DNA of 64,000 bases. Source: RGIG529 sp050950425 (GTDB lineage Bacteria > Bacillota > Clostridia > Oscillospirales > Oscillospiraceae). The notes beneath the pieces were generated by a model. That model was not told where the DNA came from. It searched no databases and saw only the letters and a list, made by a program, of their open reading frames with translations. The stretch spans positions 744,001-808,000 of the forward strand of contig JBMNHO010000002.1 of assembly GCA_050950425.1 (NCBI GenBank), in the 5' to 3' direction. Both the position numbers and the translations under genes were made by a program. Shown here piece by piece: positions 1-7,512 of this stretch. Numbering within the stretch: position 1 is the first letter of the stretch; the number at the start of each line of letters is the position of its first letter.

Positions 1-2
1 CG

Positions 3-170
3 GTGGGCGCTTATTTGGCCGAACAGATCGACGACATTGTCGCGATTTCCTTCGGAACAGCCCTCACCATATCCCTTGTTGCAGCCTGGGCGGCCTGGCT
101 GTTCTTTTTCCTTGTTTCCGCCCGCGCGGCCCAAAAAAGCAGTGGAAAATCCAGGCGTCATACGATATAA
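3..170 (+). CDS. C-terminal end of a membrane protein (partial)
   Basis: An open frame enters from the left edge and stops with TAA at 168-170, giving 55 residues. It contains a long hydrophobic run (TALTISLVAAWAAWLFFFLV) that reads as one transmembrane helix, followed by a basic, Ser-rich cytoplasmic tail ending KSRRHTI. The start and most of the protein lie outside the window, so no family can be assigned. The frame is clean and membrane-like, which makes it more likely real than chance. Confidence 0.55.
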   Translation: MGAYLAEQIDDIVAISFGTALTISLVAAWAAWLFFFLVSARAAQKSSGKSRRHTI

Positions 171-224
171 TCGGATATAATCAATCGAACTTATACGGGT
201 TCATTTGAACGGAAGGGAGTCGCC

Positions 225-446
225 ATGTTGTTTCGCAAGGAGATCGAGCCGCGCTGTATTTATTGTGTCAAAGGGACGCCGACAGGGGAAGGGCGGGTGG
301 CATGTGTCAAACGGGGCATCGTCTCTGCTGCTTACCATTGCCGCTCTTTTCGGTATGACCCTCTTCGCCGCACGCCTCCGCCCCCCGTCCCGCCTTTGTC
401 CCGGTCTTTTTCTCCGGAAGACTTCTCCTTGGACGACACGCAGTAA
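225..446 (+). CDS. Small four-cysteine protein, unknown function
   Basis: This 73-aa protein starts at an ATG preceded by AAGGGAG at good spacing. It has Cys at about residues 11, 14, 27 and 39 (CIYC, then AC, then HC), a layout that could bind one zinc, followed by FRYDPLRR, a proline run (PPPPVPP) and an acidic end (FSPEDFSLDD). The pattern CxxC - VxCxKRGxxSAxxxC - FRYDPxxR - SxEDFSL resembles small conserved hypothetical proteins I know from Oscillospiraceae; that match is from memory. It lies between a membrane-protein gene and the tRNA-Ser genes. No enzymatic role can be proposed. Confidence 0.7.
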   Translation: MLFRKEIEPRCIYCVKGTPTGEGRVACVKRGIVSAAYHCRSFRYDPLRRTPPPPVPPLSRSFSPEDFSLDDTQ

Positions 447-727
447 ACCAAAACACGGCTGCAGCTGCGTTTCAGCGCAGACCATGGGGATGCGCCGGCA
501 CGCCTGAAAAAGGATGGCGCCGGCGTCTCCCTCCGCCGCCTGGAAAGCCGCCTCGGCTCGGCCAGATGGGTCTGAACCATGTGTCTCCTTGCGCCGTGCC
601 GGGGTTCTTTGCGTCGGTTTTTCGCCTTTGGTTTTTTTCGTTGCGCCCCAGTCCCTTCCCGATGTTTCACGCGGGGCATCGCCTCCCCCGACTTGCGGCG
701 GCACCCTTGAAACCTTGCATTTTTCCG

Positions 728-756
728 TTGACAAGCGACGGGTTCTGTGGTAAGCT
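728..756 (+). promoter_or_regulatory. Promoter for the tRNA-Ser genes
   Basis: A consensus -35 TTGACA (728-733) is followed after exactly 17 bases by TAAGCT (751-756), which matches the -10 consensus at three of six positions. Transcription would begin about 33 bases before the first tRNA. Confidence 0.6.
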
Positions 757-795
757 TGCAAAGTGCCCGTTTGACCCAGTCCGTTCTCCGAGGAT

Positions 796-882
796 GGAGA
801 GATGTCCGAGTGGTTTATGGAGCTGGTCTTGAAAACCAGTGACCCGAAAGGGCCGGGGGTTCGAATCCCTCTCTCTCCGCCA
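796..882 (+). tRNA. tRNA-Ser (anticodon UGA)
   Basis: The cloverleaf reads directly. The acceptor stem starts GGAGAGA and pairs with TCTCTCC before an encoded CCA. The anticodon stem CTGGT/ACCAG encloses the loop CTTGAAA with anticodon TGA. A long variable arm (GTGACCCGAAAGGGCC), as in serine tRNAs, is followed by the T loop GGTTCGAATCC. It decodes UCN codons. Confidence 0.96.
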
Positions 883-934
883 TAAAAATCCACTTTCACT
901 TGGTGAAATTGTAAAATAGGTACGGTTTCGGCTT

Positions 935-1025
935 GGAGAAGTACCCAAGTGGCCGAAGGGGCTCCCCTGCTAAGGGAGTAGACGTGTTAAAGCGTGCGAG
1001 GGTTCAAATCCCTCCTTCTCCGCCA
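935..1025 (+). tRNA. tRNA-Ser (anticodon GCU)
   Basis: This is a second serine tRNA 52 bases downstream. The acceptor stem GGAGAAG pairs with CTTCTCC and CCA is encoded. The anticodon stem CTCCC/GGGAG encloses CTGCTAA with anticodon GCT. The variable arm is long and the T arm is GGGTTCAAATCCC. It decodes AGC/AGU and probably shares the promoter at 728 with the UGA isoacceptor. Confidence 0.96.
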
Positions 1026-1026
1026 T

Positions 1027-1078
1027 ATAAGAACGCTAATATTGATACAAAAAGTGTCAACATTGGCGTTCTTATTTT
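1027..1078 (+). terminator. Terminator after the tRNA-Ser pair
   Basis: Arms AAGAACGCTAAT (1029-1040) and ATTGGCGTTCTT (1062-1073) pair along 12 bases with one T-G wobble. An inner GATAC/GTGTC stem and a trailing ATTTTG complete it. It sits immediately after the CCA of the second tRNA. Confidence 0.7.
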
Positions 1079-1148
1079 GCAGCCACGTGATTTTTCATCA
1101 GGAACGTGTTATTGCATCGAAAGCAAGGTCTATGGACCATTTTTCTGA

Positions 1149-1176
1149 GGAGAGCCTGCGCGCAGGCTCTCTTTTG
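1149..1176 (+). terminator. Rho-independent terminator-like hairpin
   Basis: GAGAGCCTGC and GCAGGCTCTC form a nearly loopless GC-rich palindrome directly followed by TTTTGTT. It probably backs up the tRNA terminator, since no other gene ends nearby. Confidence 0.6.
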
Positions 1177-1604
1177 TTCTGCCCTCGCATCGGCGTTGTC
1201 GACGCGGATACCGAAAGGCTTTGCGCCGTTGCCGTGCGTCCGGTCTTTGTCGTCGCATTGGCCGACGCGACCTTCAGACGCCCCGATTGATCTTCTTAAA
1301 AAGGATTCCCAAATAACCTTCGAAGAGCAACGTTGAACAGACGGCTTCTCGGGGGTTTTTTTGCGTTTTGATAGAAAAATTCGCTCTTTTGTGTTATACT
1401 TAAAAAATAAAACCTGTTGTGCCATACCGTGAAAAAAACAACTTCCTCCTGCGTTTGCAGCCGGCATGGCAGAACAGGCAGCCCGCAAAACAAAAAATAA
1501 AGCTGGCGTGTCTAGCACCGGGGATAAACGTGAATTTGCATCCATATCAACGTGATCAGCCCTGAAAAAAGCAGAAAAACATCATTAGAAAGGCGGGAAT
1601 CTCC
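1177..1604. other. Intergenic region with an inverted repeat
   Basis: No convincing gene is seen here. A TATACT box near 1395 could promote the lipoprotein gene downstream. The arms CCTGTTGTGCCAT (1413-1425) and ATGGCAGAACAGG (1466-1478) are complementary at 12 of 13 positions around a 40-base loop, so the transcript leader may fold. No known RNA family was recognised. Confidence 0.35.
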
Positions 1605-2264
1605 ATGGGAAAAATCTTGTCTCTGGCCTGTGCGCTTTGCCTGCTGCTGTGCGCCTGCAGTGTTCATCCTCCCTCCGGCTCAGATCAGGAGGAACCTTCC
1701 CCGTCCAGTGAACCGACGCAGGGGAGCGAAGCGCCCTCCCTCCAACCGACGGAAACGGCTCTCCCTCCAGACCTCAGCGACACCGAGGCCTTGGCGATGG
1801 CCTACCTATACCCCATTGCCTATTCCAATGCCACCCAAACAGACTGGAGCGACCCCACCGACCTGGAACCGTGGCAGTTTGCCGCCATGTATGCCTTTGC
1901 CGAGGTCTGGAGCGCTGATATTCCCGAAAGCGAATATGTGTATGAGGAGGGGCGGCCCTGCTACTATGAAAATCAGGATGTGGTGGAGGGTTACATCAGA
2001 CAGTATTTTGACATTGCCCCTGAATACTTGCGGCAGTCTGACTGGTACCGATCCGAACACAATGCGTATTCCTTTGCTATGGACGGGGGGGTGGGCTTTG
2101 TCTACAACCCCCAAGTACTCCAAGCAGAATATGACGGAGCGACCCATCAGCTAACGCTGCATCTGGACGATGGCTTTGATGGGAGCGGTATGGTGGCGGC
2201 GGTTTTCACCGTCCGTCTGGAGGAAAACGGCCGTTTTACCTGCCTAAGCAACCGGCTGCTGTAG
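1605..2264 (+). CDS. Secreted lipoprotein, unknown function
   Basis: The 219-aa product starts with a lipoprotein signal peptide: a hydrophobic core ends in LLCAC, where the second Cys (about residue 18) would be lipidated. A low-complexity Pro/Ser/Glu linker (residues 20-55) is typical of an extracellular tether. The rest is an acidic globular domain rich in Tyr and Trp, without a motif I recognise. The start has AAGGCGGGA upstream. It seems to be a single-gene unit, with hairpins downstream at 2381 and 2488. Confidence 0.8.
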   Translation: MGKILSLACALCLLLCACSVHPPSGSDQEEPSPSSEPTQGSEAPSLQPTETALPPDLSDTEALAMAYLYPIAYSNATQTDWSDPTDLEPWQFAAMYAFAEVWSADIPESEYVYEEGRPCYYENQDVVEGYIRQYFDIAPEYLRQSDWYRSEHNAYSFAMDGGVGFVYNPQVLQAEYDGATHQLTLHLDDGFDGSGMVAAVFTVRLEENGRFTCLSNRLL

Positions 2265-2380
2265 CGGAAACAGGAACCGCCCACGGCGAACACGGATATT
2301 CCCGGTATCGGCGAAAAACAAAATGAAAGGCCGAACAGGGAAAGCCGAAAACATCCGTTTCCACCGATTGCGCCAAGTTG

Positions 2381-2430
2381 AAAACCGAACCATCTGAGGC
2401 GAGCAAATTTATCCCCATTGGTTCGGTTTT
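2381..2430. terminator. Inverted repeat, possible terminator
   Basis: AAAACCGAACCA (2381-2392) and TGGTTCGGTTTT (2419-2430) are perfect 12-bp arms around a 26-base loop. A and T runs at the outer ends allow termination in either direction. It lies 117 bases after the lipoprotein stop. Confidence 0.45.
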
Positions 2431-2487
2431 GGTAAGACTCTCTTCCACGCTCCGTCTCTTTTAAACATAGGACGGAAAACAGAAGAC

Positions 2488-2531
2488 AAAACGGAAGGCA
2501 CGTCACCGATCAGCGACGTGCCTTCCGTTTT
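2488..2531. terminator. Bidirectional terminator
   Basis: Perfect 17-bp arms (AAAACGGAAGGCACGTC at 2488-2504 and its complement at 2515-2531) surround a 10-base loop, with A/T runs at both ends. It separates the plus-strand lipoprotein gene from the convergent minus-strand ahpC. Confidence 0.85.
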
Positions 2532-2616
2532 GCTTTGTATCATCTGCGGCAAAGAACATATGCATTCGCAACGATTTCATATTCTCCACGATATGCGGCA
2601 GATCGCCCTGTTTTTC

Positions 2617-3180
2617 TTACAGCTTTCCGATCAGATCCAGGCCCGGTTTTAAGGTTTCGGCACCGGGGCGCCATTTCGCGGGGCAGACCAGATCGCCGTG
2701 TTCCGCGACAAACTGAGCCGCCTGCACCTTACGCAGAAGCTCCGACGCCTCGCGGCCGATGTTGTTAGAATTCACTTCGTAGGCAACGATCTTGCCCTCG
2801 GGGTTGATGACAAAGCTGCCGCGAAGGGCCATACCCTCCTCTTCAATATAGACGCCAAATTCCTTGGAGAGCGCTCCGGTTGGGTCAGCCAGCATGGGAT
2901 ACTGAATTTTCTTGATGGAGTCGGAAGCGTCATGCCATGCCTTGTGTACAAAATGGCTGTCTGTGGAAATAGAGTAAATCTCTGTCCCCGTCTTTTTGAA
3001 TTCCTCGTATTGGTCGGCCAAATCACCCAACTCAGTGGGGCAAACAAACGTAAAGTCGGCGGGATAAAATACGAATACGGACCATTTCCCCAGCAAATCT
3101 GCTTTTGTTACTTCTTTAAAGCTGCCGTTTTGAAACGCCTGAACCTTAAAATCATTTACTTCTTTTCCAATCAAAGACAT
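2617..3180 (-). CDS. ahpC: Alkyl hydroperoxide reductase C (2-Cys peroxiredoxin)
   Basis: This 187-aa protein has the usual AhpC length. The peroxidatic Cys is at residue 47 in FTFVCPTE and the resolving Cys is near residue 166 in DLVCPAKW. It reduces hydrogen peroxide and organic hydroperoxides in the cytoplasm, normally recharged by AhpF or thioredoxin reductase; no ahpF is present here. The start is the ATG at 3180, because AGGAGG sits 7 bases upstream; a longer frame to 3201 has no ribosome site. The promoter at 3497-3524 overlaps a PerR-type box, so peroxide induction is likely. The leader of about 310 nt is unusually long. Confidence 0.96.
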   Translation of the reverse strand: MSLIGKEVNDFKVQAFQNGSFKEVTKADLLGKWSVFVFYPADFTFVCPTELGDLADQYEEFKKTGTEIYSISTDSHFVHKAWHDASDSIKKIQYPMLADPTGALSKEFGVYIEEEGMALRGSFVINPEGKIVAYEVNSNNIGREASELLRKVQAAQFVAEHGDLVCPAKWRPGAETLKPGLDLIGKL

Positions 3181-3488
3181 ATTTGTTCCTCCTAAATTCA
3201 AGTTTTTGTTATATTGATCCGGCCCCGCCGGTTAATCCTTTTCCGTTTTGCTCTTTTGCCCGGCAGACGCCGCCAAAGGACATCCGGCGGCCCTCTTCCC
3301 TGCGTGCGTCAGACGCGCTTGCTGCGGCATCCAACCCCCGCGCAAGGGCGAATGGGGCGTCGTTGGCGCCAAACATGGTCAGCGGATTTGTAAAGTGTTT
3401 GAAAACACCCTTGCGCACTGCAATCAAGCCAATCGGGGCAGGAAACCAATTGCGTGTTGTATTGTTAACGACTTTCTATCGAGAATCA

Positions 3489-3524
3489 TTATCATTATTA
3501 TAATATATCTTTTGATTTTGTCAA
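3489..3524 (-). promoter_or_regulatory. ahpC promoter with PerR box
   Basis: On the minus strand, TTGACA (3524-3519), 16 bases and TATAAT (3502-3497) form a near-perfect promoter. Overlapping the -10, TTATAATAATGATAA (3503-3489) matches the PerR consensus TTATAATNATTATAA at all but one defined position. Extending it also gives a fair Fur-box match (about 16 of 19), but the target gene favours PerR. Confidence 0.85.
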
Positions 3525-3672
3525 GGGTATTTCCTGTTTTTTTCAAATCACCTGTTCTATGCGAAAAGACGGCAAAGTCCTGCCCATGGGCGGAGCCTTT
3601 CCGTCTCTTTGCAACGAATTTGTTTGGGGGTTTCTGCGGGTACCTCTCTTTCCCCTAACCCTCTATTTGTCT

Positions 3673-4161
3673 CTATTGGTTCCGGTGAGCTCTGTCGGAT
3701 ACTCTTCGGTTATATCGGCGGAACATCAGATATGCGGCGGTACATCCCAAAACACAACCCAGCGCGTTTAGCCCTGCTTCCGCGAAAGAGCAGTGTCTCC
3801 CCGGTATGCCCGCTTTTCTGACCTCATCAAACACGGCAAACAACACACATGGGAAAAAAGGCCATAACGGCGCGGATCGGCGCCCCGGAAAGGAAGCGCC
3901 GGACGCGCACCCGCTCAGCAACGTAAGCACAAAAAAAACAGCGACATGGGCTCCGGTTCGCAAATAGGAATTGAGAGGATGCAAGAAGCTCTGGGACAAC
4001 CCCAGAAAGCGGATGACCGCTTGCGCAATGCCCCGGCTGAGGCTCCCCGTTTCTTTCCCGTTTTGCGAAGAAAGAAACACACAAAAGACAAACCAAGCAA
4101 AAGAAAGCGCCCAAAACGCCCCGGCCAAAAAACGCCTTTTGCTGGCCGATCGCCCCCTCAT
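3673..4161 (-). CDS. VanZ family membrane protein
   Basis: The 162-aa protein has about four transmembrane segments. It carries the VanZ-type signatures SSQNG after the first helix, RTGAHVAVFF in the middle, and DEVRKAGIPGRHCSFAEAGLNALG near the end, which parallels the family pattern DExxQxFxPGRxxSxxDxxxNxxG. VanZ proteins occur in glycopeptide-resistance and cell-envelope clusters with unclear biochemistry. It is the last gene of the capsule operon. Its ATG overlaps the LCP stop (ATGA) and AAGGAG lies upstream. An envelope role is inferred from context. Confidence 0.85.
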   Translation of the reverse strand: MRGRSASKRRFLAGAFWALSFAWFVFCVFLSSQNGKETGSLSRGIAQAVIRFLGLSQSFLHPLNSYLRTGAHVAVFFVLTLLSGCASGASFPGRRSAPLWPFFPCVLFAVFDEVRKAGIPGRHCSFAEAGLNALGCVLGCTAAYLMFRRYNRRVSDRAHRNQ

Positions 4162-5174
4162 GATTGATCTCCTTGTGTGTACGGCTCATAAAAGCAATGG
4201 ATCACCCGCAGCCGAAGCGCATCTTCATCCGCGTAAAACTCCATAAATTCTTTTCCTTGAACCGACCGGCCTTCCAAAGATACTATTTCGCCGTGCTGAT
4301 ACGTCTGTGTTTCTTGAAACAGCCGAGACAACTGCTCCACAGTACAGTCCGACTCCATATACCGGGACAGACTCGAAACGGCGTGAAGGAGAAAAGAATC
4401 GTCTCCCTCCGTCGAAGCCCGAAGGCGGCCCCTCAGCGCATCCAGATACTGCCGCTGCCGCTCCATTCTGCCCAGATTGGTGCTGTCATCGAGGCCCTTC
4501 CGCACCCGCACATAGGACAAGGCTTGCTCCCCTTTCAGCGTAACAACAGCGCCTTTTTTCATCGCGGGGTCAATGGCGGAGAAATCCTCCCGCATTTCCA
4601 CCTGCACGCCGCCGGACAGATCATTGACCAACGCCACCGCGTCCATGGTAACCGCAAGGTAATGGTCAATGGAGATGCCGTAAAGCAAGTTGGAAACCGC
4701 CTCGACCGTGTTGCGGCTGCTGTCTCTCCCGCCGCTTCCATAGGTGTGGGCAAGGGCAAGCTGCCCCTTGATAGAGCCGGCCTTCTCCCCCCGCACGCCA
4801 AGAACGGGAATGTCCGCCATGGTGTCACGATTGAGATGCAGCACGGTATTTGTTTTGTTTTTGTGGTCAAGCACAGAAAGCAGGAGGAAATCCGCCTGCT
4901 GGGTGTTGTTGTAGCTATCCGGCTTTGTTTCGGCCCGGTATTGGTCCACCCCGATGAAAAGGATGGTTTCCAGCCCATCCCGCAGGGCATAAGACTCTCC
5001 CTGATAGGAAACAACCCGCCTGCCGTAGTCCGAATATGGATCTGCGTCGGTTCCCGCTGCTCTCTCCCGTGCTTCCCACCATGCAAGCAGGCAGAAAAGT
5101 GAGACACCAAGCACTATAATCCCCACAAGGATAAATGTAGTTTGAAGCGGGCGTTTTTTGACAATCAGCTTCAT
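4158..5174 (-). CDS. LytR-CpsA-Psr (LCP) family glycopolymer ligase
   Basis: The 338-aa protein has one N-terminal transmembrane helix (about residues 8-30) and an extracellular LCP domain. LCP signatures visible are ILFIGVDQ, HLNRDTM and the arginine-rich GRMERQRQYL. LCP enzymes transfer undecaprenyl-linked glycans onto peptidoglycan outside the cell. Here it would anchor the polysaccharide made by the upstream genes. I chose the ATG at 5174, with GAGG nine bases upstream; a GTG at 5189 is the alternative. It overlaps the VanZ gene by four bases. Confidence 0.93.
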   Translation of the reverse strand: MKLIVKKRPLQTTFILVGIIVLGVSLFCLLAWWEARERAAGTDADPYSDYGRRVVSYQGESYALRDGLETILFIGVDQYRAETKPDSYNNTQQADFLLLSVLDHKNKTNTVLHLNRDTMADIPVLGVRGEKAGSIKGQLALAHTYGSGGRDSSRNTVEAVSNLLYGISIDHYLAVTMDAVALVNDLSGGVQVEMREDFSAIDPAMKKGAVVTLKGEQALSYVRVRKGLDDSTNLGRMERQRQYLDALRGRLRASTEGDDSFLLHAVSSLSRYMESDCTVEQLSRLFQETQTYQHGEIVSLEGRSVQGKEFMEFYADEDALRLRVIHCFYEPYTQGDQS

Positions 5175-5211
5175 TCCTTGATCCCTCACTTTTCATAAAA
5201 TACCTGCCGTA

Positions 5212-5979
5212 TTACCGCGCCGCCGTGCGTTTTCTGAGTGCCAGGACAAGGGCCGCAAGCGCCGCCACGCCGGTTCCCGTCACGCTCCAAAGCAACACGG
5301 ATCCGGGTGCGTTTCCGGTTTGAGGAGAATTTGGCCCGTTTGGGTCGGCGTCTATACTGCCGCTATCAGTCAGAAACGCAATGGGGGAAAGGCTTTCAAA
5401 CGCCACTGTAACGCTTCCGTCATCGTTGCGAACAATTTTGTCGTCGGAAATCAGCTCCCAATCTGCCCCTCCCTTGTTGTGCAGAACAAACAGCGGCGCA
5501 TCGGGAGACAGATTTAAGGCAAAGCAGATCTGAATGGCATGCCCGCCCTCCGCCAACTGCTGCCGTACGGCTTCCTCCAGAGAGATGTCAAACAAATCCC
5601 GAACGACAAGGTCTTCAACCGCCAGATTCCCCGAATAGGCCTGTACCGCTTGTCCAAGCCCCGGAACGAGAACCGCCAGCGCCGTGGATTTCAGCTGCTC
5701 GTAAGCCGCGGACAGGGCTTTTTCGATGGCCGGGTCCGCATGCCGCGCATCGGACAACGGCGTCACCGCCAATGCGCCGGCCGGGATGCTGGCGATCTCT
5801 TTTCCGTTCGCGTCGTAAATAATGGCGGCAACCGATTGACCGGCCGCATTTGTCATGGTTGCGATCTGGGGGGCCGCTTTCCCCACCGCGCTGGGCGTAA
5901 AGTTGGCAGCTGTTGCCGTAACAGCCATTGCGGCCGTCATGGCCAGTGTCAATAGGGCAACTGAAATTTTCTTTAACAT
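5212..5979 (-). CDS. Sortase-anchored cell-wall protein (SPQTG signal)
   Basis: The 255-aa protein has a Sec signal peptide (MLKKISVALLTLAMTAAMAV, cleaved near ATAA) and a middle domain of about 180 residues. It ends with a cell-wall sorting signal: NSPQTGN, a hydrophobic stretch (VLLWSVTGTGVAALAALVLA) and the basic tail RKRTAAR. The motif is a variant of the NPQTN/SPQTG signals used by class B sortases, and a class B sortase gene lies immediately upstream, so the two are very likely enzyme and substrate. The start at 5979 has GGGAGGA; a longer frame from 5994 lacks one. The function of the exposed domain is unknown. Confidence 0.88.
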   Translation of the reverse strand: MLKKISVALLTLAMTAAMAVTATAANFTPSAVGKAAPQIATMTNAAGQSVAAIIYDANGKEIASIPAGALAVTPLSDARHADPAIEKALSAAYEQLKSTALAVLVPGLGQAVQAYSGNLAVEDLVVRDLFDISLEEAVRQQLAEGGHAIQICFALNLSPDAPLFVLHNKGGADWELISDDKIVRNDDGSVTVAFESLSPIAFLTDSGSIDADPNGPNSPQTGNAPGSVLLWSVTGTGVAALAALVLALRKRTAAR

Positions 5980-6019
5980 GATGCTTCCTCCCATATGATT
6001 TTTATTGTTTGGTTGGTTT

Positions 6020-6823
6020 TTAGCTGTGTTCCACTTGCTTTGCGCACACCAAAAAGCGGTTTGTCCTGTCCCCGATCAGGCAAGTGGAAAGAATCAGCAC
6101 TTGCTCGTCCCATTGCACCGCCGCATCCGCCGGAACCATCGCCTCCATCGCCCGCACGGACAAAATACTGTCAAAAAACAAGCGGAATGTTCGTTTGTCC
6201 GTAAAATCGTAGCTGTACAGAATATGGCGGCTGTCGTACGGAACGGCCGCAAACGCTTCAAAATGCAGCCCCCGATCCGGCAGGTAGATCACCATTTTTT
6301 TGTACGCTTCAAATTGCTTCGGATCCGAGTAGTACTCCTGCAGCCGGCCAAACAAGAGACCGTTTCGCATGTAATGCCCATAGACAATGGTGACGGGATC
6401 GGAAAAGGAGCCGTTGTTATATTTTGTTTCTGTAAACAGGGCGCCGCTCTCATTTCTCTTCCCTTCCCCGTCGTGTGTCATGTAAAACGCATCGTCGCCC
6501 TCCCGCCGAAGCAAAGGGTAGCTGATGTCTGTACCGGGAATGTCCAGCCAGGCATATATATCCGGATTGGCCTTTTGCAACGCTTGAAAATCCACCGGGC
6601 TTTGGTATGCGTTCCCTGCTGCTTTCGTCCCTTGTCCGCCTCCCGAATCGGAGCTTTTCGGGGACTCCCCGGCTTTCGGCGCGGCCTCTGAAAACCGTTC
6701 TACCCGGCCGTTTGCCCCGGATAGAACCCAAACCACGGCAAAAGCGCAGAAAAGCAGAAGCGCCGCAAGCGCAATGACGACAATTGTCTTTGTTCGTTTA
6801 GTCCATTTTACCAAACAGCTCAC
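6020..6823 (-). CDS. Class B sortase
   Basis: The 267-aa protein has an N-terminal membrane anchor (about residues 13-34), a Gly/Ser-rich linker and a sortase domain. The catalytic triad is readable: His in VYGHYM, Cys in ILSTCL and Arg in TNRFLVCA. Features such as WLDIPGTDISYPLL fit class B. It would cleave the SPQTG protein encoded 40 bases downstream and join it to the wall. The GTG at 6823 overlaps the end of the phosphatase gene by 26 bases. GAGGAA abuts this GTG, so an in-frame TTG at 6814 is possible. Confidence 0.92.
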   Translation of the reverse strand: MSCLVKWTKRTKTIVVIALAALLLFCAFAVVWVLSGANGRVERFSEAAPKAGESPKSSDSGGGQGTKAAGNAYQSPVDFQALQKANPDIYAWLDIPGTDISYPLLRREGDDAFYMTHDGEGKRNESGALFTETKYNNGSFSDPVTIVYGHYMRNGLLFGRLQEYYSDPKQFEAYKKMVIYLPDRGLHFEAFAAVPYDSRHILYSYDFTDKRTFRLFFDSILSVRAMEAMVPADAAVQWDEQVLILSTCLIGDRTNRFLVCAKQVEHS

Positions 6824-7502
6824 TTCCTCGTATGTTTAAGGCGGCCAAAGCGTCATTTCCCAATTTGCTCGTAATCAGGTCTGCCGTTTCCCCCAAGTTT
6901 GGTTTTCGGCTGCTCATATCGTGGCAGTCGGATCCCAGCACATGAATGCCGCCATGTTCCAGCAGCTTAATGGCCGCGCGCCGTGTGCGCCGGTTTAAAA
7001 AAAACTCTCCGTTCGCCTGCATAAGGACCCCCCTTTGGCGCAAAACGTCCCATATTTTCTCCGGCTGGTAGGTGAAATATCGCTCCACATGCGCCAAAAG
7101 CACCCGGATGTCCCATCTCCCGCTCAACTCCATCAAACCATCGACCATCCTGGGGCTCCATTTCGCAAACGGCATTTCCAAAAGCAATATGTTGGTTCCC
7201 TCGATACAAAGGGACAGAATGTTGTTCAGGCGGCAGATCCCCTCATAATAATACACTTCGGCGCCCAGCCTGATTTGGGGCATGCCGGGTTCTAAATGTG
7301 GAACCAGCTGATTCCATGATATCCGCCGCTTTGCAAGAAACTCGTCGGGGCTTGCAAAATCCGGATAGAAATGTGGTGTCGCGGCAAGATGCGTAACGCC
7401 TTGCCGGGCGCTTTCCCGCAGCATCTCCAGGCTCTCCGCAACAGAGCGGCTCCCATCGTCCAGATCAGGGAGAATGTGGGTGTGAAAATCATACATCGAC
7501 AT
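6798..7502 (-). CDS. PHP-type tyrosine-protein phosphatase (CpsB/YwqE family)
   Basis: The 234-aa PHP-domain protein has the metal-binding motifs HTHILPDLDDG (start), ATPHFYP, LLAHVERY and GSDCHD. CpsB/YwqE phosphatases remove phosphate from the tyrosine-rich tail of the capsule kinase and so control chain length or export. That fits its place right after the kinase gene. The frame is open back to 7622, but homologues start at MYDFHTHI-like sequence, so I chose ATG 7502 (a second ATG is at 7496). The gene begins 10 bases after the kinase stop. Confidence 0.92.
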   Translation of the reverse strand: MSMYDFHTHILPDLDDGSRSVAESLEMLRESARQGVTHLAATPHFYPDFASPDEFLAKRRISWNQLVPHLEPGMPQIRLGAEVYYYEGICRLNNILSLCIEGTNILLLEMPFAKWSPRMVDGLMELSGRWDIRVLLAHVERYFTYQPEKIWDVLRQRGVLMQANGEFFLNRRTRRAAIKLLEHGGIHVLGSDCHDMSSRKPNLGETADLITSKLGNDALAALNIRGSELFGKMD

Positions 7503-7512
7503 CTTGCCCGGC

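Noticed and set aside
201..899. 232-aa minus-strand frame across the tRNA upstream region
   Set aside because: It runs antisense through a clear tRNA-Ser and a well-supported small gene, has no ribosome site and has low-complexity Arg/Pro composition.
3209..3427. 72-aa minus-strand frame in the ahpC leader
   Set aside because: It would start with TTG, has no Shine-Dalgarno sequence and shows no recognisable motif; the region is better read as untranslated leader.
3485..3503. Fur box rather than PerR box at ahpC
   Set aside because: About 16 of 19 bases fit a Fur box, but the 15-bp PerR consensus fits better and peroxiredoxin is a classical PerR target.
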